Source: Ciona savignyi (taxonomy: Eukaryota; Chordata; Ascidiacea; Phlebobranchia; Cionidae). From it: a DNA stretch of 64,000 bases. The notes under the pieces were generated by a model that searched no databases, was not told the origin of the DNA, and saw nothing but the letters and a program-made list of their open reading frames with translations. Of this stretch, positions 36,801 to 49,500 are shown piece by piece. The position numbers were made by a program, and so were the translations under genes. The stretch lies in contig CH003362.1 of assembly GCA_000149265.1 (NCBI GenBank), positions 29,701 to 93,700 of the forward strand, written 5' to 3'. Positions within the stretch are counted from its first letter, which is position 1; each line of letters opens with the position of its first letter.

Positions 36801-39800
36801 AGCATGTCAAAAATATTCTAGCTTGCAGATAAATTTGATGAAGTGGCAATTCAGTGGCTTGAAGGGGAATATGCTGGAGATGCTGAGTTATTTCCATCAA
36901 CTGAATTGAAAAAGTGGATCAGACATGGGACGATAGATCGCACATTTGTCCCAGTCCTTTGTGGCAGTTCATATAAAAATGTTGGTATACAACCATTACT
37001 AAATGCAGTCGTGGATTACCTTCCACAGCCCAGTGATATTCAACATCCTTTTTTGTAAGTTGAATAAATGCATTTTTAGTGCAGCAGTTGACCCGTTTTA
37101 GGTATTTCAAGTACCCAGTGACTGCATTGTTTTCTTATATAGTGATTTTTGTTTAGATATTTAAGTTTAAAAAGTAACAAAAATCTATCACTTTTTAGAC
37201 GCTATTATGATAACACATTATTGGCAATGGCATTCAAAGTCCTACATGATAAAAGACTTGGATCAATCATATTCGTACGAGTTTATTCTGGTACCCTGGA
37301 AAGTGGAAGAAAATTGTACAACGTCAACAAGGGAAAAGAGTAAGAAATGGACTTACTGCTTCGACCAACTTGGATCACCTCGTTAACTATTTTGGCGACC
37401 TGCCGGCAGCCAAAAGTCTCTTGAGTGAGGCACTTGGACTTAGCAGAGATTCCTTGAACACAGTGGAATAATAGTGTGAACTAAAACAGCAGCAATATCC
37501 CAATCATGCACCACCCAATGGGGTAGCCCCGGTAAATCAACTTTGAGATAATCTGGTGACTGCCATGTGATGATGCCTCTTGTATTTTTCCATTCACAGG
37601 GATATAACATGAATATTTAGTTAAAACATTCACCTAAATTTCTTATCGCATGAAAATTTTTCTGTTCATTTTAAAGCAATAACAGTGTGTTTCCTATAAT
37701 AGACATACTATTATTTTTTCCAATCCGATAAGTATCATTTAGGTAAAGAAAGTAAAGTGCTTTGCTAAAATCTGGCCATGTTAACCAAAAAATGCCGGCA
37801 TCTTAGATGGTACCGATCGGGGATGTCTTGGTCCTTACTGGAAGTTACCTTAACTTCATCATATTTATCAAACTGCAATAGCTCTGGCAACCTAACATTC
37901 TGCACACAGTTATAATTCCGCATGTATATTTTTTAATCCATGTGGATGAACAGGAGGTGCCTCCCATCTTGGACACATGGAGAATAGCTGATGTTATATC
38001 AGAACCTTTTGCAGGGAAAAAGTACTAAGGTTGATGACAGTATATGCTGATGAGTACAAAGACACAAAAGTAATAAAAGCTGGCAACATTGGAGTCATAT
38101 CAGGGTTTCAAAGCACTGTTACAGGAGATACTTTATTGGAGTCTAAGCAAGCCTTAGAAGCTGCTGTTGCAAAAGCCAATTTAATCAGTAAAGATACTGT
38201 TGGTAGGTTCGATTCATATCAGACCAATATTTTTACTAATTATCGATTGTAATGTTTTGCCACAAATACACTAGACAGATTTACATTGATATTTGGATGT
38301 TAAAAGATTAAACCGAGTACAAAGGAATCGCCAGAGAACAGGTTCATTTTCAAATTATGGTGTTGTTTAATGATGTTGAAAAAACAATTACAGCATCTTC
38401 TTTTAACTTTTTGTTTGTGATTTAATTGAACCCGTTAGTCTATGACTGACACTGTGTGTTGTTCAGGGACAGCTAATGGTATTTAGTGGCAAAGGTTGAA
38501 TTCAACTAAAAAAAATATCCTAATGTTCAAAGGACTATAGTGTTTTAGGTACAAAATTAAATAAAACTTAATGGTGTTGTTAGTTTTGTTTAATTTTTTT
38601 TATTAAAAACACGCAACACAAAGCTTTTATATAAAGTTAAGTATTATTAAATTAATTCATTTAGTACAAGTATAGACAGACGTGTTTGCCAAACTGAATA
38701 AATAATTAAAAAAAGTTAATTAGGATCAAAAATGTGTGTTAAATTGGCCTGTACAATGGGTGTAGTTGGCTTTGGAAAGGCTGATCCCGGACAGTGTGGA
38801 CTATGTGAAAAATGAAAAAAAAATGTCTCCCAAACACAGTAAAAATATTTTAGCCGTATAGTCACCTGTGTTAAGAGGTAAATTACAAGAGTTCAGCATC
38901 ACTATAATGTTAAATTTAAACTCACAATAATCCATACACACTTCTACAACATTGCAATTGGACATCAAAAACATTTATAACCAGTGGTTAATTTTCTAGA
39001 TAATAAAACTGACAATTCACCTGTTGTATTAACTGCTGTTAGAATACCTGAACCTGTGTTCTTCTGTTCAGTTGAAGTTTATAGCCCAACACAGGAGAAA
39101 GGTAATTTTCTATTTTACTTTTGTCTTGTAACAATAATTTTTCATCATAAATATAAAAGTTTTTGTGTGGTAAAGTTTCATTCTACTGTATATTCTAAAA
39201 AGGTTTTATTTTTTGTGTCCGATTTTAAATTAGAACACTGAAATTACACGTTTTGTAGGATGTTACTTTTGACTGTATGCAGATACTTTTCATTTTCAGC
39301 ATTAAGGCATGCCCTTGATGTTTTGTGCAAAGAGGACCCATCTGTTCGAGTAAATTTTGATGATTATGGGTCCATCATGTTGTCTGGAATGGGTGAACTG
39401 CACATGGATGTCGTATCGCAAAGGATCAAATCTGAATTTAAAATTGATGCTTATTTCGGGCCAATTCAGGTTGCATACAGAGAATGTCCGACCTTGCAAG
39501 TGACCCATAAAGGTATTTTTTAGCTTGCACCTTCCATGGTTGTGTCATTTATGTCTGTAAGAATATCCACATTAATTTTTTTTTATTTGTGGCTCTACTA
39601 GAATTTCTGGTTACAGAATACTCTTGTTTAAGTTGAAATAGCCCTGCTACCCTACATGCCATATTGTGACAATAACACTCGTTTTTCCACCCCGGAGGCA
39701 AACATGAATATCCTATCCTAAGGTAATGTGAAATATACTTAACCATGCTTATATTTGTTTAGCAATGTACAGTCGCACCATCTTGGACAACCTATATGAA

Positions 39801-42800
39801 GTTGAAATTGCTATCCAGATTTCACCCTGTCCTGAACTCAGTACAATGAGAGATGCCATCAATGTACAAAAGCCAGCATATAATCCTGAACTATCTTACT
39901 CTGCTGCTTTGGGTGTTATCCAGGCTTTGCAGCAAGGTAATAAAGCTATTAGCAACCAGTATTTTTTAATCGAAAGGTGTTGAATTTTAAACATGATGGT
40001 CAAACTAGAACGAATTGCAATGTATCTTTTGTAATTAAGACACTACAATAGTTCTGGCAACCCTACTATGACACAAGGTCTATTAATTTTCCTATGTTAG
40101 TCCACTTTTTGCATTTTTTAATAATATAAAAATCCATCCAAATCCATCCCATGTTTTGGCAGGAAATATTCTGGGTTATCCTGTAATGGGTGCCGATGTT
40201 CGTATTCTCACAGCGCGTGCTAAACGAGGTTGCCCATCAGGTTTAATAACAGCATCTGCTGTCAAATGCACAAGGGAAGCTCTGGATAAAGCAAGCTGTG
40301 ATCTATTGGAACCAATGATGCAAATCGAGGTAGGGTGTAGCAAAACACAGTATTTCTTGCTTGCATTTTAGGAGGCGTTCAACCAATTATTCTCCCTATC
40401 TCTCCAATGCAAACTGACCTCACAAAAACCACTGTCACTCAAAATCCTGACATAGGAAGTCTTAGATTTTTTCACAATTTAAAATTGAAGCTTGGATCTG
40501 CAACCTAAACTCAAAACCCTACAAAATTTTGTTTAAAAATTTTGAGCCCATACCCCCTCGTACATCGGCACCTTTTTTTCCAACAAACAGCTAGCAGATG
40601 CACAATCAACACCTTTATTTTACAAAGCACTGCTCCACGATTACAAAACTTTACAGCTAAACGAGAACACCGGCGCGCAGCCTAGCACATGCTGCTTTCA
40701 ACCAAACAAACATTGGGGAATCACCACCATTGTTACTCAGCAAAACACTCGTTTAAAAACAATGACTCATGGAGGGTACCACTCGTCACATCCTGCCGTT
40801 CATAGAGGTCTTAATTGGTTATACGCCATCTTGGAAACGGTGACCGTTCCAGTTTGGTTTAAACTGTTCGAACTTACTAGTAGAGGTCATTCTGTGAGAC
40901 TCCTGTCCAAATTTTAACCGTTTCTGTTGACTGCTTCGGCTATTACAGGCCTTCGACTGAAGGGTGGTCATTCTGTAGATTTCATTTGGCGACAGTGTCA
41001 CTGGTGATGACTGAAACTCTTCGTACACATTAAAATTCACTGCTTGATGTTTCACAAGTTTCAGCACATTCTTTCACTGTAATTTGAAAGGTTTAAAGTT
41101 CATAACCAGGGTACAAATTGTTGTTTTTGAGTAAAAAACACACCCAATGTCACCTTTGAGCCTCGTGTGACCACATTTTGTCTGCCTCCAGTTCTTTCAC
41201 TAATGTTTGACAACCAAGGATGGTTAGGATTGGTAAGTTTTTTATATCTTCTGTATGCATAGGTGTCCAACAACACATCTAGGCCTTCACACCTGCCCAA
41301 AAATTAAAAAATATGAAAAAAAGGTACACATGTGGATACCAAGAGTAGTGCATTTTCCAGTCCGATATCACAAATCGGATTAACAGCCTGTATCGAAAGA
41401 TTGTCTGGTATTTATAAAAGCCATTCGAAGTTAAGTTCTTGAAAAAATATCCGAACGACCCTCTACCGGAGTGAAAATGACCAAAAATGAGGAAAAATGA
41501 CTAATTAATTACTTTGCTAATTAGCATAAGTAATTAAGTGTTAGATTTTAGACAAACAGTTGACTAGTAACATTTATCCACACTCAAATTTCTATCAATT
41601 TAAAGATTTTGGCAAAAAATTCAAAATGGCCAGTTTTTCATTTAGGAGGCGTTCAACCAATTATTCTCCCTATCTCTACCAATGCAAAGCTGACCTCACA
41701 AAAACCACTGTCACTCACAAATCCTGACATAGGAAGTCTTAGATTTTTTCACAATTTAAAATTGAAGCTTGGATCTGCAACCTAAACTCAAAACCCTACA
41801 AAATTTTGTTTAAAAATTTTGAGCCCATACCCCCTCGTACATCGGCACCTTTTTTTCCAACAAACAGCTAGCAGATGCACAATCAACACCTTTATTTTAC
41901 AAAGCACTGCTCCACGATTACAAAACTTTACAGCTAAACGAGAACACCGGCGCGCAGCCTAGCACATGCTGCTTTCAACCAAACAAACATTGGGGAATCA
42001 CCACCATTGTTACTCAGCAAAACACTCGTTTAAAAACAATGACTCATGGAGGGTACCACTCGTCACATCCTGCCGTTCATAGAGGTCTTAATTGGTTATA
42101 CGCCATCTATAAAGAACTTAAGTGTGTGTATGAATTGACTTTATTTGCTGGTTTCTGGCAGGGGAGATCAGGGACAGGGATAGTTAAAACGATTTTACAC
42201 AAAACTTTAATACCTTTTGTACTGCAACCGCATTTTAGTCTCATACTCGATTCATTGTAAAATTGTGTACTTGGGAATTTTAGAACTATTTCTATATATA
42301 TTTAGGAAGTGCAAAAACAAACATTTGGCGGATATCTCAATCCACTGGGTAAAAGCAACATTCATCAAGCAAGTTGAACACAACCAGAGTTTGTTAGAGA
42401 TCACATTTAGGCCAATAAGGAAACATAATAAATGTATTCCTGCCATCTCAGATATCCACCAGAGGAGAAAACCTGATGCAAAAAATTCTTGGAGACCTGG
42501 CAAAACGGCATGCTAAAATCAGTGACATAAGCACCACTGATAATGATGGAAACATGAAAATTTTGGCAGAAGCTCCAGTGTCAGAAATGAAGGTGTGGGT
42601 TGAATAATTATACATTGTAAGACATTTTACCGGACTCTCACCAGAATAGGCTTGAATTTGTATAATTGTTTTTCTTCATATAAGATGAAAAAATTATTGT
42701 CGTTTTACATGGGTACCATTGGAGCAGGTTCACTTGGATTGCCAAAGATGTATAAACAACCCGGTTCAATCCAACGGATCCAGGCAACATATTGGACATA

Positions 42801-43010
42801 GACACAATTCCTTTTTTGTGTAAATTATTGTTTATTCTACTTCCAATTACTCTCACACAGGGTTATGCGTCCAGTTTACGAAGTAGCACGTCTGGAAATG
42901 CTGACTTATCCTTACACCCAAGCGGATACAAGGTTGTAACCCAAGAAAGAAAACTCCAATTAAAAAGGAAAATAAGTGGCACAACATCATACCACAATAA
43001 CTGTATTTAA
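33807..43010 (+). CDS. GFM2: GFM2, mitochondrial elongation factor G2 (ribosome recycling)
   Basis: Translational GTPase that, with the recycling factor MRRF, splits mitochondrial ribosomes after termination. Exons: 33807-33981, 34979-35155, 35774-35961, 36229-36414, 36822-37054, 37199-37339, 38015-38202, 39000-39101, 39300-39512, 39763-39936, 40163-40329, 42452-42592, 42861-43010; all GT-AG and in phase, 744 residues (human 779). G motifs: [14 protein letters not shown] (G1), [13 protein letters not shown] (G2), DTPGHVDF (G3), NKMDKT (G4), CGSSYKN (G5). Later blocks [10 protein letters not shown] and [10 protein letters not shown] mark domains III-V. The first ~25 residues are basic and Ser/Leu-rich ([13 protein letters not shown]), fitting a mitochondrial targeting peptide. 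Introns carry a near-complete SINE and SINE fragments, and the intron after 40329 holds a 470-bp repeat pair. Confidence 0.95.
34337..34630 (+). mobile_element. tRNA-derived SINE, near full length, in GFM2 intron 1
   Basis: Best plus-strand copy of the family. The head GTCCGGTTAGTCTAGCGGTT holds an A-box-like TAGTCTAGCGG, and GGCTCGAAACT is B-box-like. The body is unrelated to tRNA, and the tail is ATGAATATCTTATCCTATCC. The target duplication is not clear. Other copies in this window: 1653-1949, 12641-12853, 32838-33132 and several fragments. Confidence 0.85.
37420..37625 (+). mobile_element. Degenerate SINE fragment in a GFM2 intron
   Basis: Matches the SINE body: GGCACTTGGACTTAGCAGAG, CAATGGGGTAGCCCCGGTAA and CCATTCACAGGGATATAACA, ending ATGAATATT. 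Confidence 0.55.
39640..39721 (+). mobile_element. SINE tail fragment in a GFM2 intron
   Basis: ACCCCGGAGGCAAACATG followed by AATATCCTATCCTA matches the last ~45 bp of the SINE; the preceding bases are a worn match. Confidence 0.55.
40364..40831 (+). repeat. GFM2-intron direct repeat, copy 1
   Basis: 468 bp from TTTTAGGAGGCGTTCAACC to TATACGCCATCT, repeated at 41639-42108. The copies differ by a few single-base length changes near the start and are otherwise the same by eye. The ends are not TG...CA and the flanks show no target duplication, so this is not a typical LTR pair. Confidence 0.9.
41639..42108 (+). repeat. GFM2-intron direct repeat, copy 2
   Basis: Second copy, same orientation, with 807 bp of other sequence between the copies. 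The near identity means a recent duplication or gene conversion, or a misassembled haplotype. Confidence 0.9.
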
Positions 43011-43530
43011 TGAAAAAAATATAAACTTCTCGTGCTGTTCTATTTGAGCATTAATAGCTGTATGCCTAACATACAATTGTGACAACTATCTGTTTTTTTA
43101 ATAATTGTATTTATGTGAGTGTGGAACACAGTAGTGCAGGAAAAGAACTTTTATATGATAACGATTGTTAGAAATCAGTTAGTAAAATCTTTTGAACACT
43201 TAAATAGATATGGGAAAAAAAACAATGACAGTATAACATTATTACTCCCATGTTTTATGGGAGTGATATAGATAAAGGAAGTCCTCAGGAGCCTCATGTC
43301 AAAAAGTGCCCCTTTAAAATGACTCAGAGCTGTAAAATAAAATATTTTAGTTAAGTACAAAAATAACTCTGGATTTAAACTCATAAAACAAATACCCTGT
43401 TATTTTATGCTAGGATTTTGTTATTGTAATATTTTATCATCATTTACCTGTTTGAGCAAAAACTGTGTACTGAATCACTTTTAGTCCTGGAATCTAAAAA
43501 TATATTATATTAGTTAAGTGTAGCAAAAAG
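43011..43530. other. Convergent intergenic region with a small hairpin
   Basis: Lies between the GFM2 stop (+) and the stop of the FERM-PDZ gene (-). AATAAA at 43336-43341 could serve GFM2. An inverted repeat ATTACTCCCAT / ATGGGAGTGAT (43241-43251 and 43257-43267) could fold as a hairpin in either 3' UTR. Confidence 0.45.
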
Positions 43531-46500
43531 TCAAGTACTCAACATGGGTTTAGAATCACCTGAAGTTATTTGTGAAGATCCACTGTCTTGATGCCTAATA
43601 AACAAAAAGAAAAAAAAATATTAATATTGCATAATATAACGGCAACATGATTAGGTGGTTTAATATGCAATCTTTCCGTTTAAGTGACCATGGACAGGGC
43701 ATGTATTTCATGGGAAATAAAAAGTTGCAAGTAAAATGACTGTGCACTCGATATTTTGATGATTCACTCATCTAGAATGAATGTAATTTTCCGATTACCC
43801 AATTTCTTGATGAGACAGATCACTCAGGCCATCTGCCACCCCTCGTGACCGTGAGACACTGGTATTCTCATAACTCAGTGAATGCCTGTAGAAATTGACG
43901 GCAGCTTTATGAATAGCATCGTCTGACACAGTGTTTTCATCGCTAGTGCTCTGAAAGGTAAACATATTAGGTATATGTGGCCGTAGTAATCACTAGGCTT
44001 AAAGCAATTCGTATTTGAATGCAGTTTAATAAAGATTTTTACTTCTATACATTTCTAGTATTCGACATTACAAATACAGGCTGTACTACAATGTATTTGT
44101 ATTCGAATTATGTTAATGCAAGGTCATAGCAATTCGTGCTTGCGTTTATAAATTCATCAATATAAAAAATATGGAATTAGCAATAACGAATAGAAGAAAT
44201 AATTTAATCACGACAAGCTTAACCATTTAACCGACGGCTGTTTTACGGGTCATTTTTCGGCTAAGTCACCTTAGGTTAAAAGCTTCTGTTCAAAATCGTA
44301 TTGTTGCAAGCAAGAAATGATCAACAAAAAGATGTTCAGTAATAAATTATCTTTTTTTACATTATTAAAATTTTAATGACGTCATGCATTGTGCAATGAC
44401 GTCATACTCATGTGTTACTATTTAGACCAACAAAAACTATCTTTTTTCTCGTTTACAAACAAAACACTATGTAGCAAAGTTATTTATAATTATCTTCCGC
44501 ACATTTTTGTACAACTTTTGTTGTGATGACAGCACAACTTGACTGATGTCGTAATACGCAAATCAAAATTTTTTTTACACCAACACAATGAAACACACAA
44601 ACACATAGCCACAGGATAACAAAACTGTTGGTTCCAAAGGTTCTTTATAGCTAGAACTACTCAAAAATGAAGCACAACTGCTTCCAGAATCATTATCAGC
44701 CAACAAAAGGGAAGCTTCTTCAACAGAATATCTCTTTTTACGCTTCAGAAGCTCAAAAATCACGTAATCGAAAATGTAAGCCAGCGAAAAAACGAATGGC
44801 TTGTTTTCAAAGTAAACAAGCGAACCATGACGACAATAGTTGAAAATAAATCGGGACTAAAACCCAAAATGAAACTAATGAAAACCACACATATATGTAT
44901 ACATTTTTTAAAAATCAACTAACTAAAAAATATTAAATGCAAACCCATAAATTGATTTATATTGGTAAACGCAGAAATTATCTCATTTTTACTTGATTGA
45001 GGTGTTGCGTCATAATATGGTTATCAGATATTTTTTGTGAATTTTCTTCAACAATTCTTTCAATAAGCAGAGTTGATATCGGTGGAGCATTCCTAAGTGC
45101 AGTAACTGCCTCCTGCAACACAACATAAATAAGCACAAACCTTCTTTTTCTATTTTCATAATGACAATGTGGATTAATCAATACAATAATAACAATATTG
45201 TTTTTTTAATATTCATATGTCCAATTAAAAATAGGTAGTGATGCATTTGTTATACCTTTTATTTAAATTGGTTATCAAGAATAATACATACTAGGACTGT
45301 CTTATTGCCCACCTCATGAGTGACCCCTTGAAGTGAAACATTATTTATGGCAAGCAGACGGTCACCAACAGAGACCGTGCCCATGGAAATAGCAGGTCCA
45401 CCTTCCACCAGCTCACGTACCACCACATCGTCATTCATTGTTATGCTCGACTGGCTTTGACTGCCACCCTAGATTTAGGGATTTGGTTTAATTTATTTTT
45501 TTGTATGAAAACATTTTATTCCCTATTTTGTTTCCAAAATTGTTTTTATTAAAAGATTAACAGTTTATCATTCAGTAACTTATTGTTGGATGAGAGAGAT
45601 TTAGTTTGTTATTTTGCTGGCACACATGCTCAACACACCGCACATAAGTAACTAAATATTGAAAGGGGTAACCAACTTCACTAATAAATATTTTTTTATT
45701 TATAAATTACAGTTATTAATGAGCAATCTATTTGGTGGATAACTGTATTGCATCCAGCACACTTCTCTAGCAACATCCCAATGGTCTGCCTAAGTTAACA
45801 TACATAGTAGTTTTAGGTCAAACTTGCCGAAATTTTTATTCCAAAACTGCCGCGATATTTTCTAATCTCAACAATAAATTGTCCGTTCCCCATAGAAACC
45901 ACAGATTCTTTGTTTGGAGTTGAGGTGTTAACATGGGCAACTGAAATAATAGAAGTACCATGATAAAATATATAGCTGATAATTTAGGTCTAGCAGATAT
46001 AGCTCTATCCAAATTAGCCTTGCTAAAATCACCTACATGAAGAAACAAAATACTATTTTAACCTATCTAATACGCTTAAACTTGATGTTTTGACGGTACT
46101 GTAAAGTTTTAACAATCAATGTTGTTTTTAAATTGTGTTATACAGAGCAACATGCATCGATCACTTTATGAATTTCATTACCTTTAACAATGTGCTCTGC
46201 AGTATGGTGGATCATAGGAGAATCATTCTGTCGCTGAAATGCAAATCTGCTAGCATCAGTGTTCGTCCTTGATACTTTTACTGGAGGATAAGCTCGATTG
46301 GACGTTGGCGAAGCCCCATTGACGGGTGATGATAATGATGCACTTGAGCGACGCCGGATCACATGATCGTTCCGGGTAAAAGATTTGGGTGTTTTATAAG
46401 ACCAAGCATAGCTGTCCTGCATCACTGATTCTGATGCATCTGTCTCACTGATGGCATCATGACTCACCGAACTTGAGTTTAAAATGGACGACAGATGTGT

Positions 46501-49500
46501 GATGTCATCAAACAACGCCAAAGTAGAGAACTGATTGGAAGACTGCATGGAGCCATAAAACTGGTGCAGTTTACCAACCAAGTGAACAATGTATTTGGCT
46601 CTGTAATTGTTACGTTAAAACAATCAATTTCAAATAAAATAATTTAAAAATAAATAAAAAATAATGGAAAAATCATGGGTTATATAGAAAATAAATTTAG
46701 TTATATAAAGTCTTGACACTCTAACTTAAAAACATTAAGAAGCAAAAATACAAGGGTTAATGGCAGCAATGATACTGCATGCAAAATGTTAAAAGGGCAA
46801 TAGTAAAATAAATATGGCCTCACTTTGCTTGATGTTGCTGATAAAATTTAAACCTTACATGTGGACTCAGTTTGGTCAAGATGATTTTGTGGCCCTGTGA
46901 TTATAACACAATAAGTTTGGTTGATCCTACACATGAAAATACTCTTTATATACCATATAATGAAGGTGTTTCATTTCCTCCCATTGAAATGTGTGTCGTT
47001 TTGTCCTTACATCATTCCCTTTGATATCAAATATGGTTAATCCATGCGGCCCGACCCCTAGCCATGTTAAGCTGGTTGCCTTGCAAGATTTCAACTAAAA
47101 ATGTAAAACATTTAAATCAATTAGCTTTAAATATAATAATTTAGTTAGCAACCAAGTATATTATCTGTAAATTTTTTTATATAAAGGGAATTTCAGCAAA
47201 TTGCTAGCACCAGTTTCTTTTGAATTCAGTTCATTTTTATAGCAAATAAGATTTTTAACACAATACCTAAAGTCACATTGATCCAAAAGATTCTATTAAG
47301 CTGTAAAAAAACTGAAACTAATGGATCTGGTTCTTGTATCATCAGCCACTGAGTTGCAACAATATTATGGGATTCTGTTGACAATACTGATACATATATA
47401 TAAAAAATTAAATCCTAAGTAAAAAGAAAAGTTTAAAAATATCAGATTATTATATTATTTTATGTAAAAGAGGAATTTTTTAGATTAATGTACATTTATT
47501 TTTCAGTGTTTATAAAACTGCAACTGTGAATCAATAATATACCAGTATAAGCAAATCAATTTTATGTGCATATGTTACTCCTTACTAGCATACCGTTAAT
47601 GACTATCATAATTCAGAATGCACTAATGTAATAACTTACATATCATATGTAACACACCACACTTAAAAGTACAAAAATGACAATGCTATCTATGCACTGC
47701 CTGGGATATTTGTCCCATGAAAATATTTTCCCAGAATTTGTATGAAACACATAACCTACCCTGTACATTTTGTGGAAATGCATCCCATATTCATCAAAGT
47801 GTTGACATCGTCGTAGAAATAAAATCTTAGCTTCTGGTACCCCAATCCCTGCTAGTTGCCGATGAATAGCAGGAAGTTCGGATCGAACATACGATAACCC
47901 AAGTTGCGAAGTTACCCGGTTCGCCACAAAATCATCACAAACAAAGTAATTGAGTCCAAATTCCTGACATGCATTATGAATTTAAAAAAGCAACCAGGGA
48001 AGTACAATTTGGAATCTTAAAACAAATCTTTTTCTGGGTTTATTAAATGTTTTTAACCAAAGTTAACACAAATTGCCACCATGAATGTGCTGTAATATGA
48101 TTATATCAACTGTTATAGTGTAAACTGTAACTATTTATAAATTCAAATAAAATAATTGCATTTATTTTTTACACCTCATTTTCTTTCTTGTTTTGTTATG
48201 TTTGTAATAGATATATATACAATAATGATACAAAACACATTAAGAAAAGCACAAATCCAGCAAAAAAGAATTTTCACGAGTTTAGTGTTTGTTGGACCAA
48301 ATTACTTATTAGTTAAAGCTATTTTATGATCAATTGTCTAAGTTTCCATTCATCACCCACTAAATCAACATATCCACAACAACTGGTGACTCAATTCATT
48401 GTTGCCAATCTATGAGACTTATCAAGTATGGCTGCATTGTTACATGATAATAGCCATATTTCAAAAGTCAACACTGCTATGTGATACAACAAAGAGAAAA
48501 TCTGCCACTGAAAGATCCAAATAAGAATATAAACGCAAGCTTAGCAACACAGTATTTTGAATCTCCTACCAATGAAATTAGGGTGGAATATAAGATTATA
48601 CATATTAATGTAGATGCTTACAGGCACAGATGATATATTTTATTTGAGGCTTAAATAATTAAAAGGACTAAGAGAAAAGTTACATTGTTAACGATAGAGA
48701 ATAAAAATAATAGAGAATCTAAAATACATTGTCAATTTAATAAAAACTGATACAACCATGTAGTTACTGGGCCTTATGTAGTTTGTTGTATATGCTTGAG
48801 ACATTCTTTAAGTTTTAGTAAAAACTCATTAATCTACTGGGTTTAGATGATTATTTAACTATTCTGCTACTTGCAGACTGCTTATGCTCTTACTAATAGA
48901 GCTGGACATAGTCAATCGAATTCTGTTTTAAATATTCTGGTCCAAATCAAAAAATGATGAAGACGATTGGAAAAATTGGTAAATCTGATAAAAAGAAGAA
49001 GAAAAAAGTATATTATCCTGAAAGTGATGAAGTGAAAGAGGTTCTCCAATTGTTCAACAAAATCGAAGAAATGGTTGTAGATGGAGATCCAAGGGTGAGG
49101 CAAGCACTACGTCAGAAACCAGGTGAGAGGCATTGTGTGTATAACGTTTTCCACATTTTTTAATATAGAGTTTTCAGACATGCTGATATATTTACTCTGT
49201 CAGCTGTTTACTAGAGGACAAGGGGCACAGCAAACTAGTGTCTGTATATAAAATGGGTAGACAATAGTTTTTCGTTAGTGACCAACATCTTTCTTCACTA
49301 CATCCAAAATGGCAAGGTCATACTGTTTCCTTACAGGTTATGCGTTATAATTTCTACCCTTGTTGACATGTAACATTACTTTTTTTCCTAAATTGTTTTA
49401 ACTTTGCACTCTCTTGTAGGGATTCAGACACTTTTAAGGGACGATAGCAGTATGTATGGATTGTCCCCTAGATCAATGATCTTGCAAGAAGGAATTACCA

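Noticed and set aside
40364-42108. LTR pair of a retrotransposon in the GFM2 intron
   Set aside because: The repeats lack TG...CA ends, target duplication, primer-binding site and purine tract.
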